Source: Haloferax denitrificans ATCC 35960
GTDB lineage: Archaea; Halobacteriota; Halobacteria; Halobacteriales; Haloferacaceae
DNA: 64,000 bases
Direction: 5' to 3'
Assembly: GCF_000337795.1 (NCBI RefSeq)
Contig: NZ_AOLP01000008.1
Span: 310,001-374,000 of the forward strand
Part shown: positions 1 through 8,791 of the stretch, piece by piece
How positions within the stretch are numbered: the stretch's first letter is position 1
Layout: every line of letters starts with the position of its first letter
Made by a program: the position numbers and the translations under genes
The notes under the pieces: model-generated
Seen by the model: only the letters and a program-made list of their open reading frames with translations
The model's database searches: none
Told to the model about the DNA's origin: nothing

Positions 1-73
1 CGATATCCCACGTTCCGAGGCCGACCTTCGGAAGGTCGTCTCCGCTTGGAAGTCTGACAGTCAAACTCGTCAT
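1..73 (-). CDS. Aldo/keto reductase, N-terminal part only (runs off the window)
   Basis: An ATG on the minus strand at 71-73 opens a frame that stays open to the window edge (24 codons). It encodes a start typical of aldo/keto reductases: a short beta hairpin, then LPKVGLGTWDI, the conserved first strand of the family barrel. Members reduce aldehydes and ketoses with NADPH in the cytoplasm. A TATA-like stretch (gattgata on the minus strand, about position 100) fits a leaderless start. It faces away from the full-length aldo/keto reductase at 217, so two family members share about 140 bp of promoter DNA. Substrate is unknown and most of the gene is missing. Confidence 0.75.
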   Translation of the reverse strand, partial: MTSLTVRLPSGDDLPKVGLGTWDI

Positions 74-216
74 CGGACCGTACATTCGTCCGCCGTCGTA
101 TCAATCTACCCCAGCGCGCGGAGACGAGACTCCCCGCTCCGGATTCGTCCCGGTGGGCCGGCGGGGGGCACGCCGACGGCGAAAGAGTTTACTTGCAGAT
201 ACGGGTGATACGTCGT

Positions 217-1023
217 ATGGTATCACCTCTGCCACCAATCGGGCTCGGAACGTGGGAAAACGACGACCCGACGCAGTGCGCCCGGTCGGTCCGGACCGCC
301 ATCGAACTGGGGTACAGACACGTCGACACCGCAGAGCACTACGGGAACGAATCGGCCGTCGGCGACGGCATCGAGGAAGCCGACGCGCCTCGCGACGAGC
401 TGTTTCTCGCCACGAAAGTCCACCCGATAAGCGGTGGGATGACCCACGACGAAGTCCTCGAAGAGGCCGACGCGAGCATGGAGCGGCTCGGCGTCGACTA
501 CCTCGACCTCCTGTACGTTCACTGGCCGGTCGGGGAGTACGAGGCCGCCGAGACCCTCGGCGCGTTCGAACATCTCGTCGAGGCGGACCGCGTCCGACAC
601 GTCGGCGTGTCGAACTTCGACGTCGACCTCCTCGACGAGGCCCGCGAGGTCCTCGACTCACCGCTTTTCGCACACCAGGTCGAGCTACACCCGTTTTTGC
701 CGCAACGCGAACTCGTCGAAGACGCCCAGCGGCACGAGTACACGCTCGTCGCGTACTCGCCGCTCGCACGCGGCGAGGCCCTCACGAACGAGACCATCTA
801 CGACATCGCCGAACAGTACGAGACGTCGCCCGCGCAGGTGTGTCTCGCGTGGGTGACGAGCCACGAGAACGTCGTCGCGATTCCGAAAGCAACCTCCAGC
901 GCCCACCTCGAAGACAACCTCGGTGCCGCCGCGCTCGAACTGGACGACGAAGACATCGCCCGCATCGACGACATCGAACGGCGCACGCGCTTCGTCGAGC
1001 GCGACGGTGCGCCGTGGCAGTGA
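217..1023 (+). CDS. Aldo/keto reductase
   Basis: A 268-residue protein of the aldo/keto reductase family, NADPH-dependent TIM-barrel enzymes acting on aldehydes, ketones and sugar lactones. Visible marks are IGLGTWEND at the first strand, GYRHVDTAEHYGNE carrying the catalytic Asp and Tyr, the Lys in FLATKVHP, DLLYVHWP with the catalytic His, GVSNF, and the C-terminal IPKATS cofactor loop. The ATG at 217 is chosen because tttactt at 188-194 then lies where a TATA box belongs for a leaderless transcript; an upstream TTG at 193 is less likely. In this sugar-acid island it may reduce glyceraldehyde, glycolaldehyde or a uronate. Substrate is inference; the family call is firm. Confidence 0.93.
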   Translation: MVSPLPPIGLGTWENDDPTQCARSVRTAIELGYRHVDTAEHYGNESAVGDGIEEADAPRDELFLATKVHPISGGMTHDEVLEEADASMERLGVDYLDLLYVHWPVGEYEAAETLGAFEHLVEADRVRHVGVSNFDVDLLDEAREVLDSPLFAHQVELHPFLPQRELVEDAQRHEYTLVAYSPLARGEALTNETIYDIAEQYETSPAQVCLAWVTSHENVVAIPKATSSAHLEDNLGAAALELDDEDIARIDDIERRTRFVERDGAPWQ

Positions 1024-1549
1024 CCCCTCCGGCGGTCCCGCAGAGATACTGAGAGACGGTTGCATCGGAGCCACCGGCTTCGTCGTCGGGAGCGTCGACT
1101 CCTCCGATTAGCGGCGACGCCAATCGGCCGACTCCCCCGTACGCCATCTCTGAGACCCGTCTGCCTCCGAGGGAGGAACGTGGAACGACTGTTCGAAACT
1201 CCACTCCTGCGGGGGTAGTGGCGAGCCGGCTGGTCGGTGTGCGACGAGAGCGAACGTACTCGCTGTTCACCGCGAGCACGTCGAGCGACACATTACAGGC
1301 GTACATGTGTAATTGTTCGAGGACTGGCGCCCTCCGTGTTCGATGATAGTAAACCGCGGTGCGGCGAGCGGCGACCACGCGGAGCGTTCACAGCTACGGT
1401 TCGCTCTGGTAATTCGGGACACGGCGTTATCGACGCCGTCGCGTCACTCCGTGCGAACGTTCAGTCGTGTCGAACGCGACTCAAACGTCCCGACACGGGG
1501 GACCGGTTAAGTCGGTCGCGCGCGAGGCGCCCGTACGGACGTTCAACCG
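1024..1549. other. Intergenic region with a small inverted repeat
   Basis: I see no gene here. The stretch contains the imperfect inverted repeat ATTACA (1292-1297) / TGTAAT (1308-1313). The right arm overlaps an AACAATTAC sequence read on the minus strand (1309-1317), similar to elements before other genes of the island. Open frames through this stretch lack family similarity and a promoter. Confidence 0.5.
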
Positions 1550-1878
1550 ATGACGGGCGACGGCGAGGAGATACTCGACGGGGTCCACCCCGCACAGCTC
1601 GCGGCGGGGCGGCAGGGCAGTGTTCAACACTCCCGTATCGAGTCGGGCGGCTCGTCGGAACGCACAGCCACGAACACGAACAGAACGGATGGGTGTCGTC
1701 GGGGGAGTTGCTGTTCACGGTCGACGACGAAGAGTACCTCGTCGGACCGAACACCTCCTCCGTCATTCCGGGAGCGGTCCCCCGCTCTGCCGAGAACCGC
1801 GGCGAGGTCGACGCCGTCGGTATCGAAGTGTTCTCACCGCCGCGGGTGACACCGCCGTGGGAGGGTGACGACGAATAA
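1550..1878 (+). pseudogene. Cupin-domain protein disrupted by a 1-nt frameshift
   Basis: Two frames together give one complete small cupin of about 109 residues. The first runs from ATG 1550 to about 1650 and ends in SVQHSRIESGG. The second runs from about 1652 to 1878 and carries the metal-binding VGTHSHEHEQNGW, the middle strands ELLFTVDDEEYLVGP, and the second cupin motif with PRSAENRG. The gene length is a multiple of three plus two, so one missing base in gcggctcgtcgg near 1651-1656 restores it. Small haloarchaeal cupins of this type are often placed beside sugar-catabolic genes; their reaction is not known. It is either a real inactivation or a sequencing error. Confidence 0.8.
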
Positions 1879-2176
1879 ACGGGATTCACACCCGAAACTG
1901 ACTCACCAGCCCTTGCGGACGAAACCGCGTGAGCTGAGGTTCGACGCCGGACTACGGGGGAGTTCTTCGAGTTCGGCCTCCTCCGAGCGTCGAGGTGCGG
2001 TCGACGAGTGGAACGGCTCCCTCGACAGCCTCACCCTCGGCGTGCGCCCCCAACGACGGGCGCGGCGGCGACAGCAGTCGGCGATACCAGTCGCGCGTAC
2101 TGACCGCCGACCCGCCGCACCCGCCGCACCCACCGCGGCCGTCCGGCATCATATGAGCACCTCCGAGTCCCATGCC

Positions 2177-2185
2177 AACAATTAT
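2177..2185 (+). promoter_or_regulatory. AACAATTAT element at the lutC-like promoter
   Basis: AACAATTAT ends exactly 25 nt before the chosen ATG at 2211, the position of a haloarchaeal TATA region in a leaderless gene. The same nine bases sit at the same distance before the FAH gene starting at 13713, so this may be a promoter core and operator combined. Confidence 0.5.
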
Positions 2186-2210
2186 CATTTTCGTCCCGTA
2201 TGGTACTGCT

Positions 2211-2717
2211 ATGGCTACTGGTACTATCGGGGCGTTCGAGCAGTCGCTCACAGACGTCGGCGTGGAGTTGACGCGCGCGACCCCTGCGACGTTCTCCGAG
2301 ACGCTCGCGAGCGTCGTCGACGAACCGGCCGTCGGAACCCCGCTCGGCTTCGACGGCGTCTCGCTGAAGGACACCCCCGTAACGACGGAACTCACGCCGA
2401 GAGACCTCACCGAGGCACAGACCGGCGTCACGCCAATCGGGCGCGCCATCGCACAGTACGGGACGCTCGTCGTCGAGTCGAACGCCGCCGGGAACGAACC
2501 CGTCTCGCTTTACCCGCCGACACACGTCGGCGTCGTCCGCGAGAGCGACGTCATCGAGGACGTGACCGAGGCGATGCCGAAGCTCGCCGAGCAGTTCTCC
2601 GACGGCGGGTCGGTCGTCTTCGCCACGGGAGCGAGCGCGACCGGCGATATGGGCGCACTCGTGAAAGGGGTCCACGGGCCGAAGACGGTTCGCGTGGTCC
2701 TCGTGGAGGGACTATGA
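2211..2717 (+). CDS. lutC: LUD-domain protein, LutC-like
   Basis: A 168-residue LUD (lactate utilisation) domain protein like LutC/YkgG. In bacteria LutC works with LutA and LutB to oxidise L-lactate to pyruvate in the cytoplasm. Visible features are the TGVTPIGRAIAQYGTLVV strand region and the C-terminal VFATGASATGDM and VHGPKTVRVVLV strands, where the family binds a ligand. ATG 2211 is preferred over ATG 2172 because the AT-rich promoter element at 2177-2192 then has leaderless spacing. The stop overlaps the next start (ATGA at 2714-2717), which indicates translational coupling to the LutB-LutA fusion. It is shorter than bacterial LutC (about 240 residues). The oxidised hydroxy acid may be lactate or a sugar-acid product. 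Confidence 0.85.
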   Translation: MATGTIGAFEQSLTDVGVELTRATPATFSETLASVVDEPAVGTPLGFDGVSLKDTPVTTELTPRDLTEAQTGVTPIGRAIAQYGTLVVESNAAGNEPVSLYPPTHVGVVRESDVIEDVTEAMPKLAEQFSDGGSVVFATGASATGDMGALVKGVHGPKTVRVVLVEGL

Positions 2718-4906
2718 GCCTCGAAGAGCGCCGGGCGAAAGCGAGACACATCCGTCACTTACTGGAGACCGAAGGCCGCGCGATTCGCGAGAACACGACC
2801 GTGTTCAACGAAGACCGCTACGAAGTCTCCGAGAGCTTCGACGGCTACGAGGGGCTCCGCAGTCGGGCGCGCCGAATCAAGGAAGACGCAATCGACCGCC
2901 TTCCGGAGCTCATCGACCGGCTCCGCGAGAGCGTCGAGGCCAACGGCGGCGAGCTCTACGTCGCCGACGACGCGGCGGACGCCAACCGGTACATCGAAGC
3001 CGTCGTCGACGGCGAGGACGCGGACACCGTGGTGAAATCGAAGTCGATGACGACCGAGGAGTTGGACGTCAACGACCACCTCGAAGCCGCCGGCGTCGAC
3101 GTCTGGGAGACCGACCTCGGCGAGTTCGTCCTCCAGGTCGCAGACGAGTCGCCGTCGCATCTCGTCGGCCCCTCGCTCCACCGCTCACAGGAAGACGTCG
3201 CTCGACTGTTCAACGAACGGTTCGACCCCGATGAGCCGTTCGAGACGGCAGAAGAGCTCACGGCGTTCGCGCGTGACTATCTCGGTGCCCGCATTCGTTC
3301 CGCAGACGTGGGAATGACCGGTGCGAACTTCGTCCTCGCTGATTCGGGCACGATTACGCTCGTCACGAACGAGGGGAACGCCCGCAAGACGGCGGTGACC
3401 CCGAACACGCACATCGCGGTCGCGGGCGTCGAGAAAGTCATCCCGAGCGCCGACGAACTCCAACCGTTCATTGAACTCATCGCGAAGGCGGCGACGGGGC
3501 AACCTATCTCCCAGTACGTCACGATGCTCACCCCGCCCGTGGACTCGCCGACTATCGACTTCTCTCGGCCGACCGAACCGCTCGGTTCGGGCGACGACGA
3601 CAGAGCGTTCCACCTCGTCCTCGTGGACAACGGTCGGATGGCGATGCGAGACGACGACCATCTCGAAGAGACGCTCTACTGCATTCGGTGCGGGGCGTGC
3701 GCGAACTCCTGTGCGAACTTCCAGCACGTCGGCGGGCACGCGTTCGGCGGCGAGACCTACACCGGCGGTATCGCGACCGGGTGGGAAGCCGGCGTTCACG
3801 GGCAGGACTCGGCGGCGACGTTCAACGACTTCTGTACGGGGTGTTCGCGCTGTGCTGACGCCTGCCCCGTGAAAATCGACATTCCGTGGATAAACACGGT
3901 CGTCCGCGACAGAATCAACCACGAGTCGGACGGGGCCGCCTTCGACTTCCTCGTCGAGGGGTTGACTCCCGATGCGGAGCCCGGGGGCCTCGACGTTCAG
4001 AAGCGTCTCTTCGGGAACTTCGGGACGCTGGCACGGGTCGGGTCGGCGACGGCACCGCTCTCGAACCGACTCGCGGAACTCGGGGCGGTGCGGTCGGCGA
4101 TGGAGCGGTTCTTCGGCGTCGACGCCCGGCGCGACCTCCCGACGTTCGAGCGGGAGACGTTCGCCGACTGGTTCGACGCCCGCGAGTCGCCGGACAACGA
4201 CGGGCGCGAGGTGGTCGTCTACCCCGACGCGTACACCAACTACGTGCTCGTGAACCGGGGGAAGGCGGCGGTGAGGGTGCTCGAAGCGCTGGGCGCGCAG
4301 GTCGAACTCGCGACGCCGCAGGAGAGTGGCCGGGCACCGCTCTCGCAGGGGATGATACGGACCGCAACCCGGCGGGCGTCAGCGGTGAGTGCCGACCTGA
4401 CGACGTACATCGACGACGGGTTCGACGTCGTGGTCATCGAGCCCTCCGACCTCGCCGCGTTCCGCCGAGAGTACGGGAAGCTCCTCGACGAGGAGACACA
4501 CGAGCGACTCGCAGGGAACTCCTACGACGTCATGGAGTACGTCTACGGCTTACTCAACACCGGTGCCGACGCGGGCGTTCTCGCCGAGCCGTCGGAGCCG
4601 CTGGCGTACCACAGCCACTGTCAGCAACGCACCATCGGCGTCGAGACGTACACCGAGGCGGTCCTGACGGACCTCGGCTTCGACCTCCTCACGTCGGACG
4701 TCGAGTGCTGTGGGATGGCGGGGAGCTTCGGCTACAAAAGCGAGTACTACGAACTCAGCATGGACGTGGGGAGCGACCTCGAAGCGCAGTTCGCAGACGC
4801 GACCGACCGCACGCTCGTCGCGAGCGGGACCTCCTGTACCGAACAGCTCGGCGACCTGTTCGAACGGGACGTCGTCCACCCGGTCGAACTCATCGCACCG
4901 GAGTAA
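2714..4906 (+). CDS. lutB: Fused LutB-LutA iron-sulfur oxidoreductase
   Basis: A 730-residue protein joining the two other subunits of the LutABC lactate-oxidising system. Residues 1 to about 310 are the LutB LUD domain. Two ferredoxin-type [4Fe-4S] motifs follow, CIRCGACANSC (from about 323) and CTGCSRCADACP (from about 374). The C-terminal part is LutA-like, with one cysteine-rich CCG domain visible: YHSHCQQ near 633 and ECCGMAGSFG near 665. The length equals bacterial LutB (about 475) plus LutA (about 240). The gene overlaps lutC by four bases. In an island of sugar-acid enzymes it would feed electrons from a 2-hydroxy acid, such as lactate or an aldehyde-derived acid, into the respiratory chain. 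The family assignment is firm; the substrate is inferred. Confidence 0.9.
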   Translation: MSLEERRAKARHIRHLLETEGRAIRENTTVFNEDRYEVSESFDGYEGLRSRARRIKEDAIDRLPELIDRLRESVEANGGELYVADDAADANRYIEAVVDGEDADTVVKSKSMTTEELDVNDHLEAAGVDVWETDLGEFVLQVADESPSHLVGPSLHRSQEDVARLFNERFDPDEPFETAEELTAFARDYLGARIRSADVGMTGANFVLADSGTITLVTNEGNARKTAVTPNTHIAVAGVEKVIPSADELQPFIELIAKAATGQPISQYVTMLTPPVDSPTIDFSRPTEPLGSGDDDRAFHLVLVDNGRMAMRDDDHLEETLYCIRCGACANSCANFQHVGGHAFGGETYTGGIATGWEAGVHGQDSAATFNDFCTGCSRCADACPVKIDIPWINTVVRDRINHESDGAAFDFLVEGLTPDAEPGGLDVQKRLFGNFGTLARVGSATAPLSNRLAELGAVRSAMERFFGVDARRDLPTFERETFADWFDARESPDNDGREVVVYPDAYTNYVLVNRGKAAVRVLEALGAQVELATPQESGRAPLSQGMIRTATRRASAVSADLTTYIDDGFDVVVIEPSDLAAFRREYGKLLDEETHERLAGNSYDVMEYVYGLLNTGADAGVLAEPSEPLAYHSHCQQRTIGVETYTEAVLTDLGFDLLTSDVECCGMAGSFGYKSEYYELSMDVGSDLEAQFADATDRTLVASGTSCTEQLGDLFERDVVHPVELIAPE

Positions 4907-5017
4907 GAGACGGGTCGGAGGCTCTCTCAGTGGAGCGGTTTCCCGCACGCTCTCAGGGCTGTCCGTGGCGGCTTCCGCGGGGAAGATTATTGACGGTGGC
5001 CCGCGACCATCACGACG

Positions 5018-6280
5018 ATGCCGCACTCGAAGTACGAGCATCTCGTAACGGAGATGAACGCAGGAGTCGGATGGCGGAACCTCGCGGACGACGGACTGTC
5101 CCGCGACCCGACACGGGACGTCGAGATTACGGCCGTCGACTGCCGAGTGCTCGGCGGGAACTTCCCGTGGAACCTCGTGACCGTCGAGACGGACGCCGGC
5201 GTCCGCGGATACGGTGAAGCGTTCGCCGGACCGGTCAGCGAACACGTCGAGTTCCTCGAAAACGGCCTCGTCGGCGAGAACCCCTACGACGTCGAGCGCC
5301 TCACCGAGCACATGACCCAGATGCTGTCCGGACTCGCCGGGGGCGAAGGCTACTCGCAGGCGGCGGTGTCCGGTATCGAAACCGCCCTCTGGGACGCCGT
5401 CGGGAAGCTCACCGGCCTCCCAGTCTATCAGTTGCTCGGCGGGAAGTTCCGCGACTCGGTCGCCATCTACTGTGACTGCCACGCGGGCGAACACCTCGGC
5501 GAAGGCGGCGACGACCCCCACGAAACGTACGACCCGGCCGTGTACGCCGACGTCGCCGAAGCAGTCGTCGGCGAGGGGTTCGACGCGCTGAAGTTCGACC
5601 TCGATGTCGCGCCGGGGGACACCGACACGGCGACGCGTCGCCTCACGAACGCCGCCGTCCAACACAAGGTCGATATCGTGGACGCGATTCGGGAGCGAAT
5701 CGGGGGGGAGCCGACGCTCGCGTTCGACTTCCACTGGAGTTTCACCGTCGAGACGGCCCTTCGACTCGCGCGCAAGCTCGAACCGTACGACCTCGCGTGG
5801 ATAGAAGACCCCGTCCCGCCGGAGAGCGCCGACGCGCACCGGCGAGTCATGGCGGGGACGACCACCCCAATCCTCGCCGGGGAGAACCTCGTTCGCACGG
5901 AGGGTTTTCTTCCGTTTTTCGAGGCGGGGGCAATCGATATCGCCGCCCCGGACATCCAGAAGTGCGGCGGGTTGAGCGAGTTCCGGAAGATTGCGACCGT
6001 CGCCGACGCGTACGACGTGCCAATCACCCCGCACAACGTCGCGAGCCCGCTTGGGACCATGGCGTCCGTCCACGCCTGTGCGACGGTTCCCAACGCGTTC
6101 GCGCTCGAATACCACGCTCGCGACGTCGACTGGTGGGACGACCTGCACGCGGGCGGTCCACTCATCGAAGACGGTGAGATTACGGTTCCCGAGCGGCCGG
6201 GCCTCGGCATCGACCTCGACATCGGGGAAGTAAACGACCGACTCGCCGCCGGAGAAGAACCGCTGGAAGCCGAGGGCTGA
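5018..6280 (+). CDS. Enolase-superfamily sugar-acid dehydratase
   Basis: A 420-residue mandelate racemase/muconate lactonising enzyme type protein of the enolase superfamily. The N-terminal capping domain is followed by a barrel with KFD (general base Lys), FDFHWS (metal Asp, and a His as in galactonate/gluconate dehydratases), WIEDPVPPES (metal Glu), AGENL (metal Glu) and ITPHNVASPLG (catalytic His). The Asp-x-His pattern favours an acid-sugar dehydratase that removes water from an aldonate or aldarate to give a 2-keto-3-deoxy acid. The barrel needs Mg2+ and acts in the cytoplasm. It is followed after 40 nt by the LarA-like gene, suggesting that epimerisation and dehydration act on related acids. 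Exact substrate not readable. Confidence 0.9.
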   Translation: MPHSKYEHLVTEMNAGVGWRNLADDGLSRDPTRDVEITAVDCRVLGGNFPWNLVTVETDAGVRGYGEAFAGPVSEHVEFLENGLVGENPYDVERLTEHMTQMLSGLAGGEGYSQAAVSGIETALWDAVGKLTGLPVYQLLGGKFRDSVAIYCDCHAGEHLGEGGDDPHETYDPAVYADVAEAVVGEGFDALKFDLDVAPGDTDTATRRLTNAAVQHKVDIVDAIRERIGGEPTLAFDFHWSFTVETALRLARKLEPYDLAWIEDPVPPESADAHRRVMAGTTTPILAGENLVRTEGFLPFFEAGAIDIAAPDIQKCGGLSEFRKIATVADAYDVPITPHNVASPLGTMASVHACATVPNAFALEYHARDVDWWDDLHAGGPLIEDGEITVPERPGLGIDLDIGEVNDRLAAGEEPLEAEG

Positions 6281-6320
6281 CGGCGGCAGGTTTTTCTTCG
6301 AATGTGCGAATATGTGGCAT

Positions 6321-7673
6321 ATGTCAGGCAGTGACGACCGAGGGGACGGACCAGTCCCGATTTCCGAGGAGGCCGTCCTCGAAGTGAGCGGCATGGACTC
6401 GGTCCCGGAGATGGGAATCATCGAACAGGTGTGGGAGACGGACCCGATTCCGAAAGGGGAGCTTCGAGACAGCGTGTTCGATGCCGTCGAACAGCTCGAA
6501 TTCGACGGGGTTCCGGACGGCGGCGAAGTCGCCGTCGGGGCGGGGAGCCGCGGTATCGCGAACCTCCCGACCATCGTGAGCGCCGTCGTCGACGCGCTCG
6601 ACGACCTCGGGTACGAGCCGTTCGTGTTCCCGGCGATGGGGAGCCACGGAGGTGCCACCGGCGACGGCCAACGCGAGATGCTCGAAGCGCTCGGGATAAC
6701 CGAAGCGAGGCTCGGCTGTGAGATTCGAGCGACGATGGATACGGTCGTCATCGGGAAGACGCCGGAGCGGGACGTCGAGGTCCACGCGGACGCGAACGCG
6801 GCGGCCGCGGACGCGATAATCCCGGTCAACCGCGTGAAGCCCCACACGGACTTTCAGGGCGACGTGGAGTCTGGGCTCTCGAAGATGCTCGTCATCGGGA
6901 TGGGCAAACAGCGCGGCGCGAAAACGGCACACGACTGGGCCGCCGACTGGAGTTTCCGGGAGATGCTCCCCGAAATCACGCGCCTGCACGTCGAGAACCT
7001 CCCGATTGCCGGCGGCATCGCCATCGTCGAGGACGAACACGACGACACCGCATTCATCGAGGGGGTGCCGCCGTCGGGCTTTTTGGACCGAGAGGCGGAA
7101 CTCCTCGAACTCGCCTACGAGCACCTCCCGACCATCCCGTTCGACGAGGTCGACGTGCTCGTGGTAGACCGGATGGGAAAGGACATCTCCGGGGCGGGCA
7201 TGGACACGAACGTCATCGGACGAATCGTGTACGGGTTCGAACCGGACCCGCCGAAACCGGACATCACTCGGATATTCGTTCGCGGATTGACGCCGGCCTC
7301 CCACGGGAACGGTTCGGGACTCGGGTCGGCGGACTTCGTCCACGCGGACCTGTTCGAGGAACTGAACTGGGGCGACACGCTGGTCAACGTCCTCACCGCG
7401 AGCACCCCGCGGGCCGCCCGGATTCCGCCGGCCGTCGAAACCGACCGGGGCGGCCTCATCGCCTCGCTGTCTACCATCGGCGTGGGGGCCCTCGAAGCCC
7501 CGCGCGTCGTTCGCATTCGCGACACGATGCGTCTCGGCCGCGTCGCCGTTTCGGCATCGCTCATCGAGGAAGCGCGCGACCGCGACGACCTGCGCGTCGT
7601 CGAAGAGCCCGCACCCGTCGCGTTCGAAGACGGGCAGTTCGTCGACGACGTCCTCGAATCGGGCGACCGCTGA
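6321..7673 (+). CDS. LarA-like nickel-pincer racemase/epimerase homologue (copy 1)
   Basis: A 450-residue DUF2088/LarA-family protein. LarA-type enzymes use a nickel-pincer nucleotide to racemise or epimerise 2-hydroxy acids. Residues matching the LarA active site are visible with closely similar spacing: His109 in GSHGG, His175 in RVKPH, Lys188 in SGLSKM (the covalent cofactor Lys in LarA) and His204 in KTAH. ATG 6321 is chosen because tttttctt at 6291-6298 then has promoter spacing; ATG 6312 is an in-frame alternative. It lies between a sugar-acid dehydratase and mannonate dehydratase, so inversion at C2 of an aldonate is a reasonable guess. No LarB, LarC or LarE cofactor-maker is in the window. 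A paralogue starts at 38198. Confidence 0.85.
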   Translation: MSGSDDRGDGPVPISEEAVLEVSGMDSVPEMGIIEQVWETDPIPKGELRDSVFDAVEQLEFDGVPDGGEVAVGAGSRGIANLPTIVSAVVDALDDLGYEPFVFPAMGSHGGATGDGQREMLEALGITEARLGCEIRATMDTVVIGKTPERDVEVHADANAAAADAIIPVNRVKPHTDFQGDVESGLSKMLVIGMGKQRGAKTAHDWAADWSFREMLPEITRLHVENLPIAGGIAIVEDEHDDTAFIEGVPPSGFLDREAELLELAYEHLPTIPFDEVDVLVVDRMGKDISGAGMDTNVIGRIVYGFEPDPPKPDITRIFVRGLTPASHGNGSGLGSADFVHADLFEELNWGDTLVNVLTASTPRAARIPPAVETDRGGLIASLSTIGVGALEAPRVVRIRDTMRLGRVAVSASLIEEARDRDDLRVVEEPAPVAFEDGQFVDDVLESGDR

Positions 7674-7723
7674 CGGGGCGGAAGACGAGAAACACTGATA
7701 ACACTCGAACGAAATCGTGTGGT

Positions 7724-8677
7724 ATGGAGCCATCACTCATACTACCGCCGGAGCGCGACGAACGGTGGGACCTCGCGAAACAGGTCGGCGTCGAGACCGC
7801 CGTCGTCCACACGCTCGAAATCGGTGACGGGTCGCGCCCGTGGAAGTACGACGAACTGCTCGCGTTGACTCGGGAGTTTCGCGACTACGGCCTCGACGTC
7901 GGGGTTATCGAAGGCTGTGTTCCGATTTCCGACGACACTCGACTCGGTCGCGACGGTCGCGACGAGGAGATAGAGCGGTTCAAGCAGTACCTCCGGAATC
8001 TCGGTTCGCTCGACGTGCCGGTCGTCGCCTACGACTGGATGGCGGGCAAGCGGTGGGCGCGGACCTCCACGGCGCTTCCCGCCCGCGGCGGGTCGCTGAC
8101 GACGGCGTACAGTAACGAGTTCATGGAAGACGCGCCCGAACAGGAACTCGCCCCCGTACACGCAGACGAGTTGTGGGACGCTCTCGAACACTTCCTCAAC
8201 GAGGTCGTCCCAGTCGCCGAGGAAGCGGGCGTGAAACTCGCCTTGCACCCCGACGACCCGCCGATTGAGAACCTCCGCGGCGTCGACCGAATCGTCACGT
8301 CGCCGGAGCACTACGAGCGCGTGATGGAGATGTACGACAGCGAACACAACGGAATCACCCTCTGTCAGGGCAACTTCGCCGCGATGGGCGCGGACATCCC
8401 GGAGACGATTCGACGCTTCGGCGACCGAATCAACTTCGTGCATTTCCGCGACGTCGAGGGAACGAACGAGCGGTTCGTCGAGACGTGGCACGACGAGGGG
8501 CCGACCGATATGCACGCCTGCATCCAGGCGTACCGCGACATCGGGTTCGACGGGCCGGTTCGACCCGACCACGTCCCGACGATGGCCGGCGAGGAGAACT
8601 CGAACCCGGGGTACATGACGCTCGGGCGACTGTACGCGACGGGGTATCTGAAAGGCCTGCTAGAGGCGGTCGAGTAA
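7724..8677 (+). CDS. uxuA: Mannonate dehydratase
   Basis: A 317-residue UxuA-family TIM barrel, which dehydrates D-mannonate to 2-keto-3-deoxy-D-gluconate in glucuronate breakdown. The metal-site motifs are visible: LALHPDDPP (His), LCQGNF (Cys), VHFRDVEG (His), and the late VRPDHVPTM carrying Asp and His. The RGVDRIVTSPEHY stretch is typical of the family. It is shorter than the E. coli enzyme (about 394) and closer to short forms. It follows the LarA-like gene by 50 nt. No fructuronate reductase is present unless an aldo/keto or other reductase here does that step. The substrate may be a related aldonate. Confidence 0.9.
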   Translation: MEPSLILPPERDERWDLAKQVGVETAVVHTLEIGDGSRPWKYDELLALTREFRDYGLDVGVIEGCVPISDDTRLGRDGRDEEIERFKQYLRNLGSLDVPVVAYDWMAGKRWARTSTALPARGGSLTTAYSNEFMEDAPEQELAPVHADELWDALEHFLNEVVPVAEEAGVKLALHPDDPPIENLRGVDRIVTSPEHYERVMEMYDSEHNGITLCQGNFAAMGADIPETIRRFGDRINFVHFRDVEGTNERFVETWHDEGPTDMHACIQAYRDIGFDGPVRPDHVPTMAGEENSNPGYMTLGRLYATGYLKGLLEAVE

Positions 8678-8791
8678 CGACCGGACGCCCGCGGCGTGAG
8701 TCCTCTCGCCCGATGTGAGACGGCGCGCCCGACACGGGTGCGTACAGGAGAATATCGGCCGCCGGTACGCCGAACGAAGTTCCGGGTTCGA

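Noticed and set aside
1237-1549. Upstream extension of the cupin frame
   Set aside because: The extension is Arg/Ser-rich without similarity. The true start is ATG 1550 in the neighbouring frame.
1865-2710. N-terminal extension of the LutB-LutA frame
   Set aside because: It overlaps the lutC-like gene in another frame and reads as low-complexity Arg-rich sequence. The ATG at 2714 with ATGA coupling is the real start.
4550-6847. Long open frame on the minus strand, antisense to the LutB-LutA end, a dehydratase and the LarA-like gene
   Set aside because: Its composition is that expected from the antisense of high-GC coding DNA, and the plus-strand genes have clear motifs throughout.
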